From Tethya wilhelma (taxonomy: Eukaryota; Porifera; Demospongiae; Tethyida; Tethyidae): a stretch of DNA of 64,000 nt. This document shows, one piece after another, positions 1 through 10,496 of this stretch. A program made the position numbers and the translations under genes. The notes beneath the pieces are model-generated. The model saw only the letters and a program-made list of their open reading frames with translations. It had not been told where the DNA came from and ran no database searches. Location of the stretch: assembly GCA_964030475.1 (NCBI GenBank), contig CAXIPT010000003.1, positions 10,183,953 to 10,247,952 of the forward strand, written 5' to 3'. Position 1 is the stretch's first letter, and each line of letters opens with the position of its first letter.

Positions 1-102
1 TGCTTCGCTCGCTGTCCAGTTTGTTCTGCGTGGGTCAATCTGGGTTGAATCGTGTGGTGTATCACCGGTGGTTTGAATTGCCCAAGAAAAAGAAGCTTCT
101 TG
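1..102 (+). CDS. possible 3' part of an exon cut by the window edge
   Basis: The frame starting at base 3 is open for 33 codons and ends in a Lys-rich stretch directly before a good splice donor (GTGAGC at 103). The other two plus frames hit stops. I do not recognise the peptide. This could be a real exon of a gene lying to the left, or chance, because the open stretch is short. Confidence 0.25.
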
Positions 103-1190
103 GTGAGCCATATATATACACCATAGTCTGAGATTGAAAAGGATGTGGTCTGGTTTAGCTATCTAGTTCTCATGTGCTGTCATCATAATCATCATGCAGT
201 CCCCTACAAATTTTTCCTTACGTTATAAATTAAGACTATGATACTTTGGTTTCGAGTACACGCGGCAATTGCATCGGTTATACGTATGCCACTGGTAACT
301 GTTCATATAGCGGTTGTATTATCATGACCGTGTAAATTATCTAGCTCGCTATCTGTTGAATTAAGTTGATGTGCACCGAAAGGGATATTTGTTTGTGGGA
401 TCAAAGCAGTCAGAGCTGGCGAAACCATCAATTTGTATAGCATCAAATTCATTGTGTGCACACTATGACAGCCTTAAAATATTTGACTGATTGGTCGTAT
501 TGAAATGGGCCGCGGTGTTAATGTGTGACATCACTACCAGGCAGGACAATAGCACTGAGGAAACAAAAGGCCTAGCAGCTATGTGTTGCAACGCTGAAGT
601 GTCATGAAATATGTATAACTTAACATAAATTATACCTTATTAAGGGTGCATTGGGCATGATAGTTTGACATCTGCCATCTGTCGATCTACATCATTTCAT
701 GTTTGAACCATTAGCAGCTTGTCGATCCCTCTGCGTGTGACTTAAATTCAATATCTTGACCACAGCTATTGTATACAACAATTACTAGACTATTGGAGTG
801 CATGGCCCACCCTTTTACTATAGCCATGTACATAGAGGTGGGATGTTGTAGTAATTTTGTGGATACATATATATGTGATCATGATAAAAGTATTTTAGTT
901 GTACATAAATTATAGGCATACGTTTCATTTGAAGCAGATAAAAATAATTATAAGCTAGTTCTACTTTATATATGTTCACTTGTGTATGAGCTTTCGTCTG
1001 GCTGGATTTGTTTGTGGATCTTCTTTGCTGTCATCAGACATGGATGTGGGATGGTTAAGTGTGATAATTATAATCTTGCACTTATATAAATATCATACTC
1101 TTACTCTTAAGATAGCTAGGTTGCCTTGGTGATTACAAAGGTATTTATGGTGTTGATTTTGACTTCTACCAGTCTGCCAAACGTCTGAAC
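103..1190. other. non-coding stretch with a dispersed repeat
   Basis: I see no convincing gene. A piece around 199-256 is repeated with changes at about 1319-1375 (both have a CAGTC-CCTACAA core, then CTTACGTTATA and ACTTTGGTTTCG). The second copy lies among retrotransposon debris, so both are probably transposon-derived. Confidence 0.4.
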
Positions 1191-1341
1191 ATGGCTGCAG
1201 TGAGCTTGAGGTGGTGTTGCCTGTGTCACGGTATCCATCTGGAGTTGGGTCTTCAGTTGCTGGGATTCTCCGTCTCTCCCTTCTTATGTATGAAGATGGT
1301 CATGCTCATATACTCATATGCAGTCACCTACAATTTTTATC

Positions 1342-1575
1342 TTACGTTATATGGACTACTGTACTTTGGTTTCGGGTTTTGGTTTTTGGTTTTTGCAACT
1401 GGATTGAAAGTCCGATGCAACCTTGAGGATAGACATCATGGCCCAGATAGTGTGATGGGGGTGTAGTGTTCCACTTGCCCTTATATAGCAAGAATCCCTT
1501 TTGAGCTGAGGATATCTTCTTGTAGTTGATGGCCCAGGAGGCCAGCCTCTTCACTAAGATGGCAGCATAGATCTT
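1342..1575 (-). pseudogene. fragment of a non-LTR reverse transcriptase
   Basis: The minus-strand reading has the KIYAA..LVKRLASW...KKISSAQKGFL segment that also occurs in the long element at 3.7-7.5 kb and in the neighbouring fragment at 2.3-3.0 kb. It then runs into unrelated sequence. In element order this piece should lie before the YADD region, but it lies after it on this strand, so it comes from another copy or a rearrangement. It is non-functional. Confidence 0.6.
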
Positions 1576-2254
1576 ATTGGAATTTTCCTTTTCTTGTTCG
1601 CTTAGGAAGCTTCATGGCCTGCTTCACTGCTCGTCTGATCTTCCCATCGATCCTCTGACACCACGTCTTATTTACCATCGTAGCATTGATGAGATAGGAA
1701 GCTTTGGAGATCACAAAACTGTTGACTGCGTCGATTTTCTGCCAGTCGGCTAGTGAGGAGTTGCAGATTGCTTCTGCATCTTTGATCATCTCCTCCGCCA
1801 TCTCCTCTGGAGAGGCGTCAGCGGACCGCCCTCTCTCAACGCCGAGGTACCGGTATCTGTCACCCCACTTGAGGGGAGGGACATTGTCGGGGCCGAGCTG
1901 GGAGCTGAAACGGTCGACATATTTCCTACTCCCATGGTTAATCATGGAGAGGCATCTACACTTGGCTGCATTGAACTTCATGCCAGTCCACTGCATGTGA
2001 GAGAAAATTTTGGTTAGCATGGCATTAATTTCAATCTTACTTGCTCCCACGACACAGATGTCGTCTGCATAGGCCAGAATCTTCACCGTCTCCCCATTAC
2101 TCAATCGATAGCCTCCTTCCATCTTTTCAATGGTGGGTAGGATTCCTTCAAGAACCAAGTTGAACAATAGAGGGCTCAAGGGACAACCTTGCTTAATACC
2201 CTTTGTCAACGGAATAGGATCTGTAAGACCTTCTGTACTTCTAACTCTCTGCAT
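1574..2254 (-). pseudogene. reverse transcriptase palm and thumb of a degenerate Utopia/R2-like element
   Basis: A 226-residue minus-strand frame holds the RT palm. It has the KQGCPLSPLLFNL motif, the catalytic YADD box (as LAYADDICVV), and downstream the ICNSSLADWQKIDAVNSFVISKASY segment shared with the long element at 3682-7476. It continues the frame at 2321-2977 but is separated from it by a frameshift near 2380. There is no endonuclease domain after it. The copy is clearly decayed. Confidence 0.75.
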
Positions 2255-2320
2255 GGGATGAAGTGGAATAAATCTCTCTGCAGATGTCTTGGAAGTGGGC
2301 TGGCACCTTCAGGGCCGTCA

Positions 2321-2977
2321 TCATCTTCCAGATGGCGTGGTGTGGAACGGAGCCAAAGGCATTCTTGAGGTCCAGCCATTGACCATCCGGACGTCCTTTC
2401 TCCTCCTCTTGCTATCCTCCAGGATACTCTCTACTGTGAAGGAGTGCTCCAAGCACCCTTCGAAGGGCAGGAAACCCTTCTGAGCAGCCGATATCTTTTT
2501 GTTAGCAAGTGCCCAAGTGGCCAATCTCCTGGCAAGAACTGCCGCATAGATTTTATAAATGGTGGGTTGGAGAGAGATGGGGCGCCAGTTGCTTGGGTCG
2601 CTCTCGTCCCCCTTCTTGTGAATCAGGATGGTGTTGCTGCCCTTCCAGCTCTCTGGTGTCCTCTTGCTCTTACAGCACGTGTTGTAAATGAGGCTCAACA
2701 ACTTGGGAGCAACTGTGGAGGACTTCCATACAAAGTATGGGACGCCATCTGAGCCGGGGCTGGACTGCAGAGGGAGACGTTTCAACTGCGTTTGGACCTC
2801 CTCCGGAGTGATCTCATATGACAGTTCATTCGGCTCAAAGGTGGAATCCCCTGTGTCAGGGTATCCGTCTGGAGGTGGCGATAATGGTGGTTCGGGCCTT
2901 GTCTCAGTAAAGTGTGCCTCGAGATCTTTGAGACACCAGAGACAGACACATAAAACAACTACCGTAACCCTCTGCAC
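2321..2977 (-). pseudogene. 5'-truncated RT region of a second Utopia/R2-like element
   Basis: A 218-residue minus-strand frame matches the long element from its LEAYF segment through the RT fingers (SSPGSDGVPY, HKKGD..NWRPISL, AAQKGFLPFEGC). Near 2380 the frame shifts: the expected Phe-Asp-Leu-Lys-Asn-Ala-Phe block appears in another frame. The 5' end is cut just before LEAHF and abuts the 3' end of the full-length element at about 2960. 5' truncation is typical of target-primed reverse transcription. Confidence 0.75.
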
Positions 2978-5900
2978 ATGATACTCACGCGCCGAGGCCG
3001 CTTAATTAGTATATAACATTAAAACTGCACATGATCATCATACGTGCATAAGAGAGTTATTAAAATTTTAACGTATGCGAAATAACTGAAAATAAGAAAT
3101 CCAGTTCACATATATACATACCAATGAAAGTCAAAACTTCACAAATATTTGCAATGTACTTGACAATAAATTATTTAAGTTTTTTGATGAAACAATCCCA
3201 ACTTCTTCACCACGAAGTACAAAGGACAACTGCATGATTACTAAGAACACGTGTTAATTATTGCATATATACAACTACTGTAACATCCCATTTGACAATG
3301 TGATGCCATGCATGTAATTTGAGCTGCCAAAAATGAACTTGGAAATAAATTGATTAATTGAAAATAAATTAATTAATTTGCTTAAAATAATAAATTAAGG
3401 AACTATAGTATGTCAATAATAATTGACTGTTGTGTTTTTGTTGCTACAAAAAGTCGTTTTGTGATGTTTTTTTTTTTGTTGAAAAAATTAATACATAATA
3501 CACACGACTCTAAAGAGTGATATCGACACCCTAATGTAGAATTGGTTTTTGACGTTTTATGACGTTTTATGAAGTTTTTATGAGCGCTCATCAATACTGA
3601 AGTGAAATACACCATACCTGGCAACTGTACAATCTTAACTTTCCTATAGCTGTAGTGCTAGTATATGTTCTTCCATTATCATTAACCACTAGTGTCCTCC
3701 CCGGTCTCTATGGGGATAGTGACATCAACAATGGTGATGGAGTCAGTAGCTGTCACAACGAGGTCCGGTCTAAGGCAGCCAGGTGAGTCAGGAATCTTCT
3801 GATCAAGGAACTTGGTTCCATTGATACCTGTTGCTTTGTACAGGCAGTCAAGAACAGCATTGTGCCTTTCTCTCATTAAGCCAGTATTGGCTGGGCAAGC
3901 ATTTAGGACATGAGCAAGAGTTTCTGGTTTGTCTTTGCAACGATTACAAATGTCGTTTGATACTTTGCCCATCCTTTTGAGGACTCTCTTGACTGGCAAA
4001 AGATTGACTCTTGCTTTCAGAGCAAAACGGTAATCAGCAAACGACACGTAGTCCCCATTCTGAATCCAGCTGTTACTTGCAGGATGATGACTTGCTTCAC
4101 TGAAGGCACGACCTTGGTCCGGGTGAGAGGTCAACTGGCTTAGTCTGATGGCACGGATAGATTTACGAGCTACCTTGGTGACACATTTCCTGTTTTCTTT
4201 GCTTACATCTTCACCACTGCTGGTTATAATGATGTCTCTCTCAGATGGGATGGAAACTGTGAATGACAGACGTTGCAAAGACTTTCTAACTATTGAAAAC
4301 AAACTTTGCACGTCCCCATGTTTGGCACTCTCACGAGGAGGTGGTGGTGTGTTGAGGAAAGACTCAATATCTGCTGTAGAGGGATCTTTGATTGAAGTTC
4401 GTCTTGAAACGACCTGTGTTAGCTGGTCCCATGCACATCTGGAGACAATTGCATCTGGGCTGGTGAGACACTTGAAAAATTGTGTCACTCTGGCTACATC
4501 AAGATTGTCTTCTAAGGAGTACAACCCCAAGCCCCCTTGCCAATGGGCAGTGTAGAGAAAGGCTGAATTGGTATGCTTGGGCATCCTTAGAGCTTTCTTG
4601 ATCAGTTGACGAATCTTGGCATCGATGGACTGGGCCCAGGTTCTGTAGGGTGTGGAGGCTCTTAGATGATATTGAGCCTTGGAGATGACAAATGAATTTA
4701 TGGCGTCAACTTTTTGCCAATCTGCTAAGAAACTTTTGCAGATAGCTTCAGTATCATGTAGCATCTGATCTTTAAGTTCACTGAGGGATCCAAGTTTTTC
4801 TCTCCCAACTGTGATACCTAGATATTTGTATCTTTCCTCCCATTTGAGGGCAGGAATAGGTTGGTTGTGGAGTAGAGGAGAAAAGCTCTCAACATACTTT
4901 TTGGGTTTGCTGTTGATCATGGAGAGAGATGCACACTTCTTGTGGTTAAAAGTGAGGTGAGCCCAGGTGGAGAATTCTTCAAGTTTGGCAATCATGGCAT
5001 TAATGCCTTCCTTGGTGGAGTCGATAATGCAGAGATCGTCTGCATAGGCTAGATATTTGATCCTTTGGCCAGTAGAGAATTCATAACCACAATCAACTTC
5101 ATCTAGACCGGTAAGCATACCTTGGATTGCCAAATTGAATAAAAGTGGACTTAATGGGCAGCCTTGTTTGACCCCCACAGTTTGCGGAATAGCATTTGTG
5201 TAGCCCTGTTTGGTTCTGATCTTCGAAGATGAACCACTATAGATGTCCTTGCAGAGCGTGATGAAGGGTGTTGGGATATCTAGTCGAGACATCATCTCAA
5301 ACAGTTTGTCGTGTGGAATAGAACCAAATGCATTCTTTAAGTCAAACCAGACGGTTCGAAGATCTTTACTTCTTCTCTTGCTGTCTGTAATCAATGATTG
5401 CATGACAAAGCTGTGCTCAAAACAACCTTCATAGGGTAGGAAACCTTTTTGAAGTGGGGAGATGGTGTCGTTCTTAATACACCACGAAGCGAGACGTTTA
5501 GCTAAAACGGCCGCATAGATTTTGTAGATGGCTTGTTGTAAGCAAATTGGTCTCCAATTACATGGTGCGTGGGGATCCCCTTTCTTATGGATAAGAGTAG
5601 TGTTGCTCAATTTCCAGTCAGCTGGAATCCGTCTATTGGACAGACATATGTTGAATACTTTCCCCAAAACAACATCACAGCCCTTGGCCATCTTCCACGT
5701 CCTGTAGTCCATTCCATCTGGACCAGGGCTGGAGTTGCTTGGGAGTCTTCCCAATTGATGTTTGACTTCTTGTAGGTGAACGGGAGAAGTTAGTGATTGG
5801 TCAACACCATCAGTTGTGCGAGTTGGGAGCCACTCTGGTGGAACGTGATTATCTGTTGGAGGACTGGGGCTGAAATATGCCTCGAGTTCTTCGGGAGGAA

Positions 5901-7608
5901 TATCACAGTACATCCTGTCCTTATCTGCAACTATTGAGTCGATACACTTTCTTTTGTTCACCTTGTACAGTCTCTGTAGCTTGCTGGCCTCTCTGGCCCT
6001 TCTCCTCCTCTCACTTTTATTGTGCCTGTGACTTCGTGCAGTATGATCTGTGTCATTTAACCGCTGAGAGGTATCGGCGTCGTCGCTAGTAGAATCATTG
6101 GGCGATGAGACCTGACTAGAAGAGGTAGAGGCATTGCTGCTTGATTTGTCGAGTTGGGTGTTGGGAGGCCGACTTGAGCGTCTCTGATTACGTTTTCTAC
6201 GCTGCTTCCACCTGGTGGTAGGATGGGTTGGACGCCGTCTCTTCTTCAGCAACAATAACTTTAGCTTTGAGATCCATTGTGAAAGAAGCTCCTCAAATGA
6301 CAGCCAATTGGCATCTGTTAGGTTATGTGAGTGGAATTGGTCGAGGTTTTGTAGGAATGCTGAATTGATGGAGTTCAGTTGTTCATCTAGCATCTCCTTG
6401 TTGTGAGATTGTGATTGAGAGGGGTTCTCCTGCCCTTCCGTATTGCTAGTAGGATTCACAGTGGTTTCGGAGCTTGGGTGGAACTCTTGGGCATTTATAT
6501 TGAGGCCTGTAGATTCAACCGTATGCCTAACTTCAGCAATGAAGTTCGACACAGCTGAGTTCCGACCTGAGACAGTGTCATCTGTTGTAATAGACACATC
6601 TCCTGTATCTGAAGTAGAATCAATATCACTATGAATCAATGACGGATCATGAGAAGGATTACGGAGAGCCTGAATGAGGTTATCAGCTTGATCCAGGAGA
6701 GCTTGTTGAGAGTTGGAGAGCTCAACGTGTACGCTTTGGTCAGTTAGCAAGGTTGCGTCAAGACTATCGTTCGGCTGACACGAGACTGTAGATTGTGAAG
6801 CAATTTTGACAGATTCTACATTTAGACGAGGTTCATCAGTCGAAGGATCTAGTTCGTGATCACTGTGAGCAACTGAAAGCTCATCTGACTGAACGTCATG
6901 TTCCATGTCTTCTTTGATGTCGCTCAACCAAGTCGGATGGTCACGTAAGAATATACGCTTGTGGTTGGCTACTTGCTTGACCGATTTGGTACCAACATAT
7001 TCTGCAAGAACAACATTTGATGATGGACCATGCAATTTGAGAGCATCTAAGAACAGAATATGTTCTGCTGGAGCCCACAATCTTGTATTCCCAGCTGGAT
7101 TCTCTTGTGCCTCACGGTCTCTTTGGGCACTAGCCTCTGCTGCGTGATTATTTCTAACATGCCAGCTTCTACTCTTCTTAGTAGGGAAATATGAGGTACA
7201 GAAATCGCATTTAAAACTACCAGACTCAGTAGTAGAACGATCAACAGTAGATGTACCATGAGATTTGGAGAAATGAGTGGAAATGGCACGTTTTGTTAGG
7301 AATTCCTTGTCACACTGATCACATGCAAAAACACAATTGATATGAGAGTCTGGATGAGAGAGCATGTGCCTAGTCCATGAAGAGTACAAGGAATAAGCGT
7401 GATCACACACAGGACATATGAAAACAGTTTGGGAAGGATACATAATCTTGTAATTGACTGTAGTCATGGTGACCAAGTAGAAGTAGATGACTTGAAAATT
7501 CAGAAATTCTAATTGATGATCACTTCTTCTCAGAGTCGCAGAATTGCCGAGTTGCAGAGTTGCAGCAGAGACTATAGCGTTGAGTCCTCCAAAATTTCAG
7601 CATCAAAC
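2960..7608 (-). mobile_element. Utopia-like (R2-type) non-LTR retrotransposon inserted in a U2 snRNA gene
   Basis: The element runs on the minus strand from about 7608 (5' end, GTTTGATGCTGAAATT) to about 2960 (3' end, GAGGGTTACGGTAG). Its 5' flank is a U2 promoter plus the first ~57 nt of U2 (7615-7690). One long ORF (3682-7476) and a ~700-base 3' UTR are present. The 3' UTR recurs at 39.6-40.67 kb, where GAGGGTTACGGTAG is followed directly by the 5' start of another copy; this fixes both ends. The finger-Myb-RT-endonuclease layout puts it in the R2/NeSL group. U2 targeting points to the Utopia lineage rather than Keno, which is an APE-type R1-clade element. That assignment is inference. Confidence 0.75.
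3682..7476 (-). CDS. retrotransposon polyprotein: C2H2 fingers, Myb, reverse transcriptase, restriction-like endonuclease
   Basis: The 1264-residue ORF would copy element RNA into the nicked target by target-primed reverse transcription. Three C2H2 fingers are visible (C21-C24-H37-H41, C52-C55-H68-H73, C90-C93-H106-H111), then a Myb-like block at about 131-175. A Ser/Asp-rich linker and an Arg/Lys-rich stretch follow. The RT has the conserved PGPDG, HKKGD, KQGCPLSPLLFNL and YADD (about 811-814) boxes. Near the end are the CCHC knuckle (C-N-R-C...H...C, about 1174-1195) and the PD...D start of the restriction-like endonuclease (PDLVV near 1239, then VDVTIP). The ORF stops only about 7 residues after that, which is earlier than expected: R2-type endonucleases continue with a catalytic Lys region. 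This copy may therefore be truncated and inactive. It is AT-rich like its surroundings. Confidence 0.85.
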   Translation of the reverse strand: MVTMTTVNYKIMYPSQTVFICPVCDHAYSLYSSWTRHMLSHPDSHINCVFACDQCDKEFLTKRAISTHFSKSHGTSTVDRSTTESGSFKCDFCTSYFPTKKSRSWHVRNNHAAEASAQRDREAQENPAGNTRLWAPAEHILFLDALKLHGPSSNVVLAEYVGTKSVKQVANHKRIFLRDHPTWLSDIKEDMEHDVQSDELSVAHSDHELDPSTDEPRLNVESVKIASQSTVSCQPNDSLDATLLTDQSVHVELSNSQQALLDQADNLIQALRNPSHDPSLIHSDIDSTSDTGDVSITTDDTVSGRNSAVSNFIAEVRHTVESTGLNINAQEFHPSSETTVNPTSNTEGQENPSQSQSHNKEMLDEQLNSINSAFLQNLDQFHSHNLTDANWLSFEELLSQWISKLKLLLLKKRRRPTHPTTRWKQRRKRNQRRSSRPPNTQLDKSSSNASTSSSQVSSPNDSTSDDADTSQRLNDTDHTARSHRHNKSERRRRAREASKLQRLYKVNKRKCIDSIVADKDRMYCDIPPEELEAYFSPSPPTDNHVPPEWLPTRTTDGVDQSLTSPVHLQEVKHQLGRLPSNSSPGPDGMDYRTWKMAKGCDVVLGKVFNICLSNRRIPADWKLSNTTLIHKKGDPHAPCNWRPICLQQAIYKIYAAVLAKRLASWCIKNDTISPLQKGFLPYEGCFEHSFVMQSLITDSKRRSKDLRTVWFDLKNAFGSIPHDKLFEMMSRLDIPTPFITLCKDIYSGSSSKIRTKQGYTNAIPQTVGVKQGCPLSPLLFNLAIQGMLTGLDEVDCGYEFSTGQRIKYLAYADDLCIIDSTKEGINAMIAKLEEFSTWAHLTFNHKKCASLSMINSKPKKYVESFSPLLHNQPIPALKWEERYKYLGITVGREKLGSLSELKDQMLHDTEAICKSFLADWQKVDAINSFVISKAQYHLRASTPYRTWAQSIDAKIRQLIKKALRMPKHTNSAFLYTAHWQGGLGLYSLEDNLDVARVTQFFKCLTSPDAIVSRCAWDQLTQVVSRRTSIKDPSTADIESFLNTPPPPRESAKHGDVQSLFSIVRKSLQRLSFTVSIPSERDIIITSSGEDVSKENRKCVTKVARKSIRAIRLSQLTSHPDQGRAFSEASHHPASNSWIQNGDYVSFADYRFALKARVNLLPVKRVLKRMGKVSNDICNRCKDKPETLAHVLNACPANTGLMRERHNAVLDCLYKATGINGTKFLDQKIPDSPGCLRPDLVVTATDSITIVDVTIPIETGEDTSG

Positions 7609-7614
7609 TCCAGC

Positions 7615-7690
7615 ATTAAACTCTAAAGAACAGTTATTTCTACTTGATCTTAGCCAAGAGTTGATCTTAGCCATTAGGCCGAGAAGCGAT
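7615..7690 (-). pseudogene. 5' fragment of a U2 snRNA gene, target of the retrotransposon
   Basis: Read on the minus strand this is the U2 5' end (ATCGCTTCTCGGCC, GGCTAAGATCAA, GTTCTTTAGAGTTTAAT). It matches the full U2 copies at 39.2 and 40.9 kb up to about nucleotide 57, where retrotransposon sequence begins after a 6-nt extra piece. A short tandem duplication (TTGGCTAAGATCAA repeated) breaks stem-loop I. The promoter region upstream (7690-7765) also matches the other U2 copies. Confidence 0.8.
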
Positions 7691-7783
7691 GTTTGGCTTG
7701 TTTTCAGAGATCTTTATATGCTCACTGATGCTACAAAATGCTTGTGGGTTTCAAACACACCTCTAAGTCATCAAAAATGGTAA

Positions 7784-8121
7784 AAAAACGTATGGCATCT
7801 GGTGAATACCGGTCTCTAGCCCCACCCACTGTATTGGAATTCAAAAACGTTAAACAAACGTTTGCAGAACGTATGCACTATAGACGCTTGTATATACAAA
7901 TGTTGTTTTGATGTGGTTTGTGTGGTCGTGTGATTGCGCGTGCGCAACTCTGTGACGTCACAAAGTTAGTCACGTGGTGGTACACGGTAGTGCTAGTGGT
8001 GGGTGTGTTACTTGTCGCAACAACTAGCCCAGAAAAAACAGTTTTGTTGATGTCTACAAAGACTAAATAGATAGTATTATTAGTAAGTCTATATTTCTGT
8101 CATCAATAGTAAGATACAGGT
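7784..8121 (+). promoter_or_regulatory. promoter region of FL1: NRF1-like, CRE and E-box sites
   Basis: The interval before FL1 has an NRF1-type near-palindrome TTGCGCGTGCGCAA (7934-7947), a perfect CRE TGACGTCA (7953-7960) and an E-box CACGTG (7971-7976) within 45 bases. The match to known vertebrate site consensus is direct; use of these sites here is inferred. Most other array genes have a similar NRF1-type site. Confidence 0.5.
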
Positions 8122-10231
8122 ATGAGAATGGGAAATTCTAGAGCTGTTGCTCAACAAGATGGCCATGTCATTGAAATGCAGCCACAACTTCCACAGGACA
8201 GTAAGGGTTCATCACCTGAATCCTTCCTGGCTGGCAGCACTGACAATAATCGATGCCCCCTACCTTTTAGAGGTCATGCCATTGCTTTCTATATTGTGAC
8301 TATAGTTGTGTGGGGAATCATAGCTATACCAACCATAATCTTCTTCACTGTTGATGATAATAGTCGGGTAAGTTCATAAAGATTGGTAATGCATGCTGCA
8401 TGTACTGCCATGAAATTTGTTTGACTTTAAAAACGCTCTAAAGTCGTGAAAATTGATAGTTATGCATGTTTGCCTTAAGATTTAAATTTGTGAAAAGTGA
8501 CCCAATACCCATGCCATGGTATCCTATGCAGCCATGATGCAACATCAGGAACTCAATTGCATGAATACTATATAATTTACATGCATGAGCATAATACATT
8601 ATTAATACAATAATATGTGCATGCATGTGTACATGTATGTGCATCAATCATGTATGTGCCCCATGCAGGACATAGTTGTATCATCTGACAATAGTACATT
8701 CATTGGAACATCCCCCATGACCAGTAATAACACACCTATCAGTTGTCGTGAAGACTTCTTTGAGTCGAAAGGACAGTGTGTACCCCATTGTGGATTGTTC
8801 AGTGAACAGACAGAGCTCCTTACAATCTTTTCCAAAGTGATTGGCATTGGTGCTGCATGCTTTGGAATAATCAATTCTGCGCTGTTTTTCATTGTCTCTT
8901 GCATTAGATGGAAGAATGTGTACGTTGAAGGATTTACTGATAATAAGTGTCAATATTATGTAATGTAATCTCTTGATACAGATTCAGTTTTCCCTCAGTG
9001 TTTGTCATTTATCTAACCTTATCATTATTCATTCTTTGTAAGTTAAAAAAATTTAAGGTCATAATGATCATGAGTCTGAATCAAGTTGATCAAATGGGTT
9101 AATTTTGCGTTGTTGTTATGATTTGTTCTTGTAGTGTTGTTCTTCCTAATTGCCTACTTTGATCAAAAAGGTCTCTTCTGTAACTCAAGCAATCTTTTTG
9201 AAAGTCTAACTTGGTCAACACCCTATTGCATCATTATGGGTATGTAACTTGATTTTTGTTATTAAAGTTTGAGTATATATAACTTAATTTGTGTTGGCAT
9301 GATACTGTATATAGGAATCGCAGTTTTGTATTTTCCATTTCAAGCTGGATTTTGGTGGCTGTTCCACATCATGTTCAGTTGGTGGAAGATTCAATTTCCA
9401 TTTCATTTTAGAAAGTATGAAGCCTACCACAAATACATCCACATCGGATGTGTACTAATTGGAATCATACTCCCAACTATTCCGATCATTGCTACCATGA
9501 TAATAGGCGTAAAAGATGACAACAGAGAGAATGCTGCATTAGGTGGTGTCACAGCATCTGGGTTCTATTTTAACACTTCAGAAACAGCAGTCACAGTGTT
9601 TAGGAGATATGGCTTTGCTATATCAGCACTTCCACCACACGTGTGTTCACCCCATCGAGCTGACATCATAGTCTACATTGAAATCATTCCGATTAGCATA
9701 CTGTACATCATCGGCATTCCATTCTTAGTGATGCTGTTCTGGCTAATTTACAGCTCTAAGGTATTGGATTACACACTTGCAGGTATCAGATTCTGCATAT
9801 AATTGTGTGTTTTGTATTTACAGCATCGTGATCAGTGGGTACGAAATGAAAAGCCAAAAATGTCGCAGAGAATCCAAACAAGCAGAAAACTGTTACTTGT
9901 GTTCAGCTATTACATTCTGTTTGGACTTTTTGTGGGTATGTTTACAGCACTTTCAGCAACTTCTGCAATGGATTCAAGCTCAGAACTTGGTGCATATTTC
10001 CAATGTGAAGCAACCGGGTACGATTCTGATAACCCTTGTGATAGAAGTCGGTTTGAAACACTACAGACTCCTAATGATGTATTGATAATCTTGGTCCAAG
10101 TTCTACTAGGACTTTTGCCACTTGTTTCTTTGGTCTATGTACTTGATGCTCAGGACATCAAGAAACAACTTAAATCTCAATTAAGTAGATGGATTCCTTC
10201 AGCAAATATCACACAACTAACAGATAACTGA
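8122..10231 (+). CDS. FL1: CRD-less Frizzled/Smoothened-like (class F) multi-pass receptor
   Basis: Six exons: 8122-8367, 8669-8919, 8982-9037, 9135-9239, 9315-9760, 9824-10231 (503 aa; junction phases 0,2,1,1,0). Exon 1 gives a polar N-terminal tail and a membrane segment (TM0). Exon 2 gives a short Cys-rich outside part (SC.EDFFE..GQCVPHC) and TM1 ending in SCIRWKNV. Exons 3-4 give TM2 and a Cys-bearing loop (FDQKGLFC). Exon 5 holds TM3 with a WW pair, then WWKIQFPFHF, TM4 and TM5. Exon 6 holds TM6, an outside loop with CDRS, and TM7. The TM1-TM2 join, the WW of TM3, the tyrosine/histidine-rich second inner loop and the loop cysteines match the order seen in Frizzled; that is a reading by eye. 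A second ATG at 8128 would give Met-Gly-Asn-Ser, a possible N-myristoylation start. Ligand and signalling are unknown. Confidence 0.8.
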
Positions 10232-10368
10232 AGTGCACTACATGGTACACATAAGGACAATCATATACGCTGAATGATCATGTATAAAGTTGTACAATCA
10301 TAAAAACTAAGCAAGCCAAGTTGTTCAATGAAATACTGCATGATGTTAGGGCAAAAATTACGGTCAGT

Positions 10369-10404
10369 GACGATCTTTACCCATACGTTTATTGCGCATG
10401 CGCA
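10369..10404 (+). promoter_or_regulatory. FL2 promoter module: GACGATCTTTACC plus NRF1 palindrome
   Basis: GACGATCTTTACCC (10369-10382) is followed by a perfect TGCGCATGCGCA (10393-10404), about 90 bases upstream of the FL2 start codon. The same pair occurs before FL6 and FL7 and, in related form, before the gene at 59.8 kb. The palindrome matches the known NRF1 consensus. The other motif I do not recognise. Confidence 0.55.
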
Positions 10405-10496
10405 GCAATTTGACCGGATAATCGTTTGTCGTTAGACTCCACTTTAGACTTTCCATAAAGTCATAAAATAGATAAAAGTTTCGATCTGAAGGCTCT

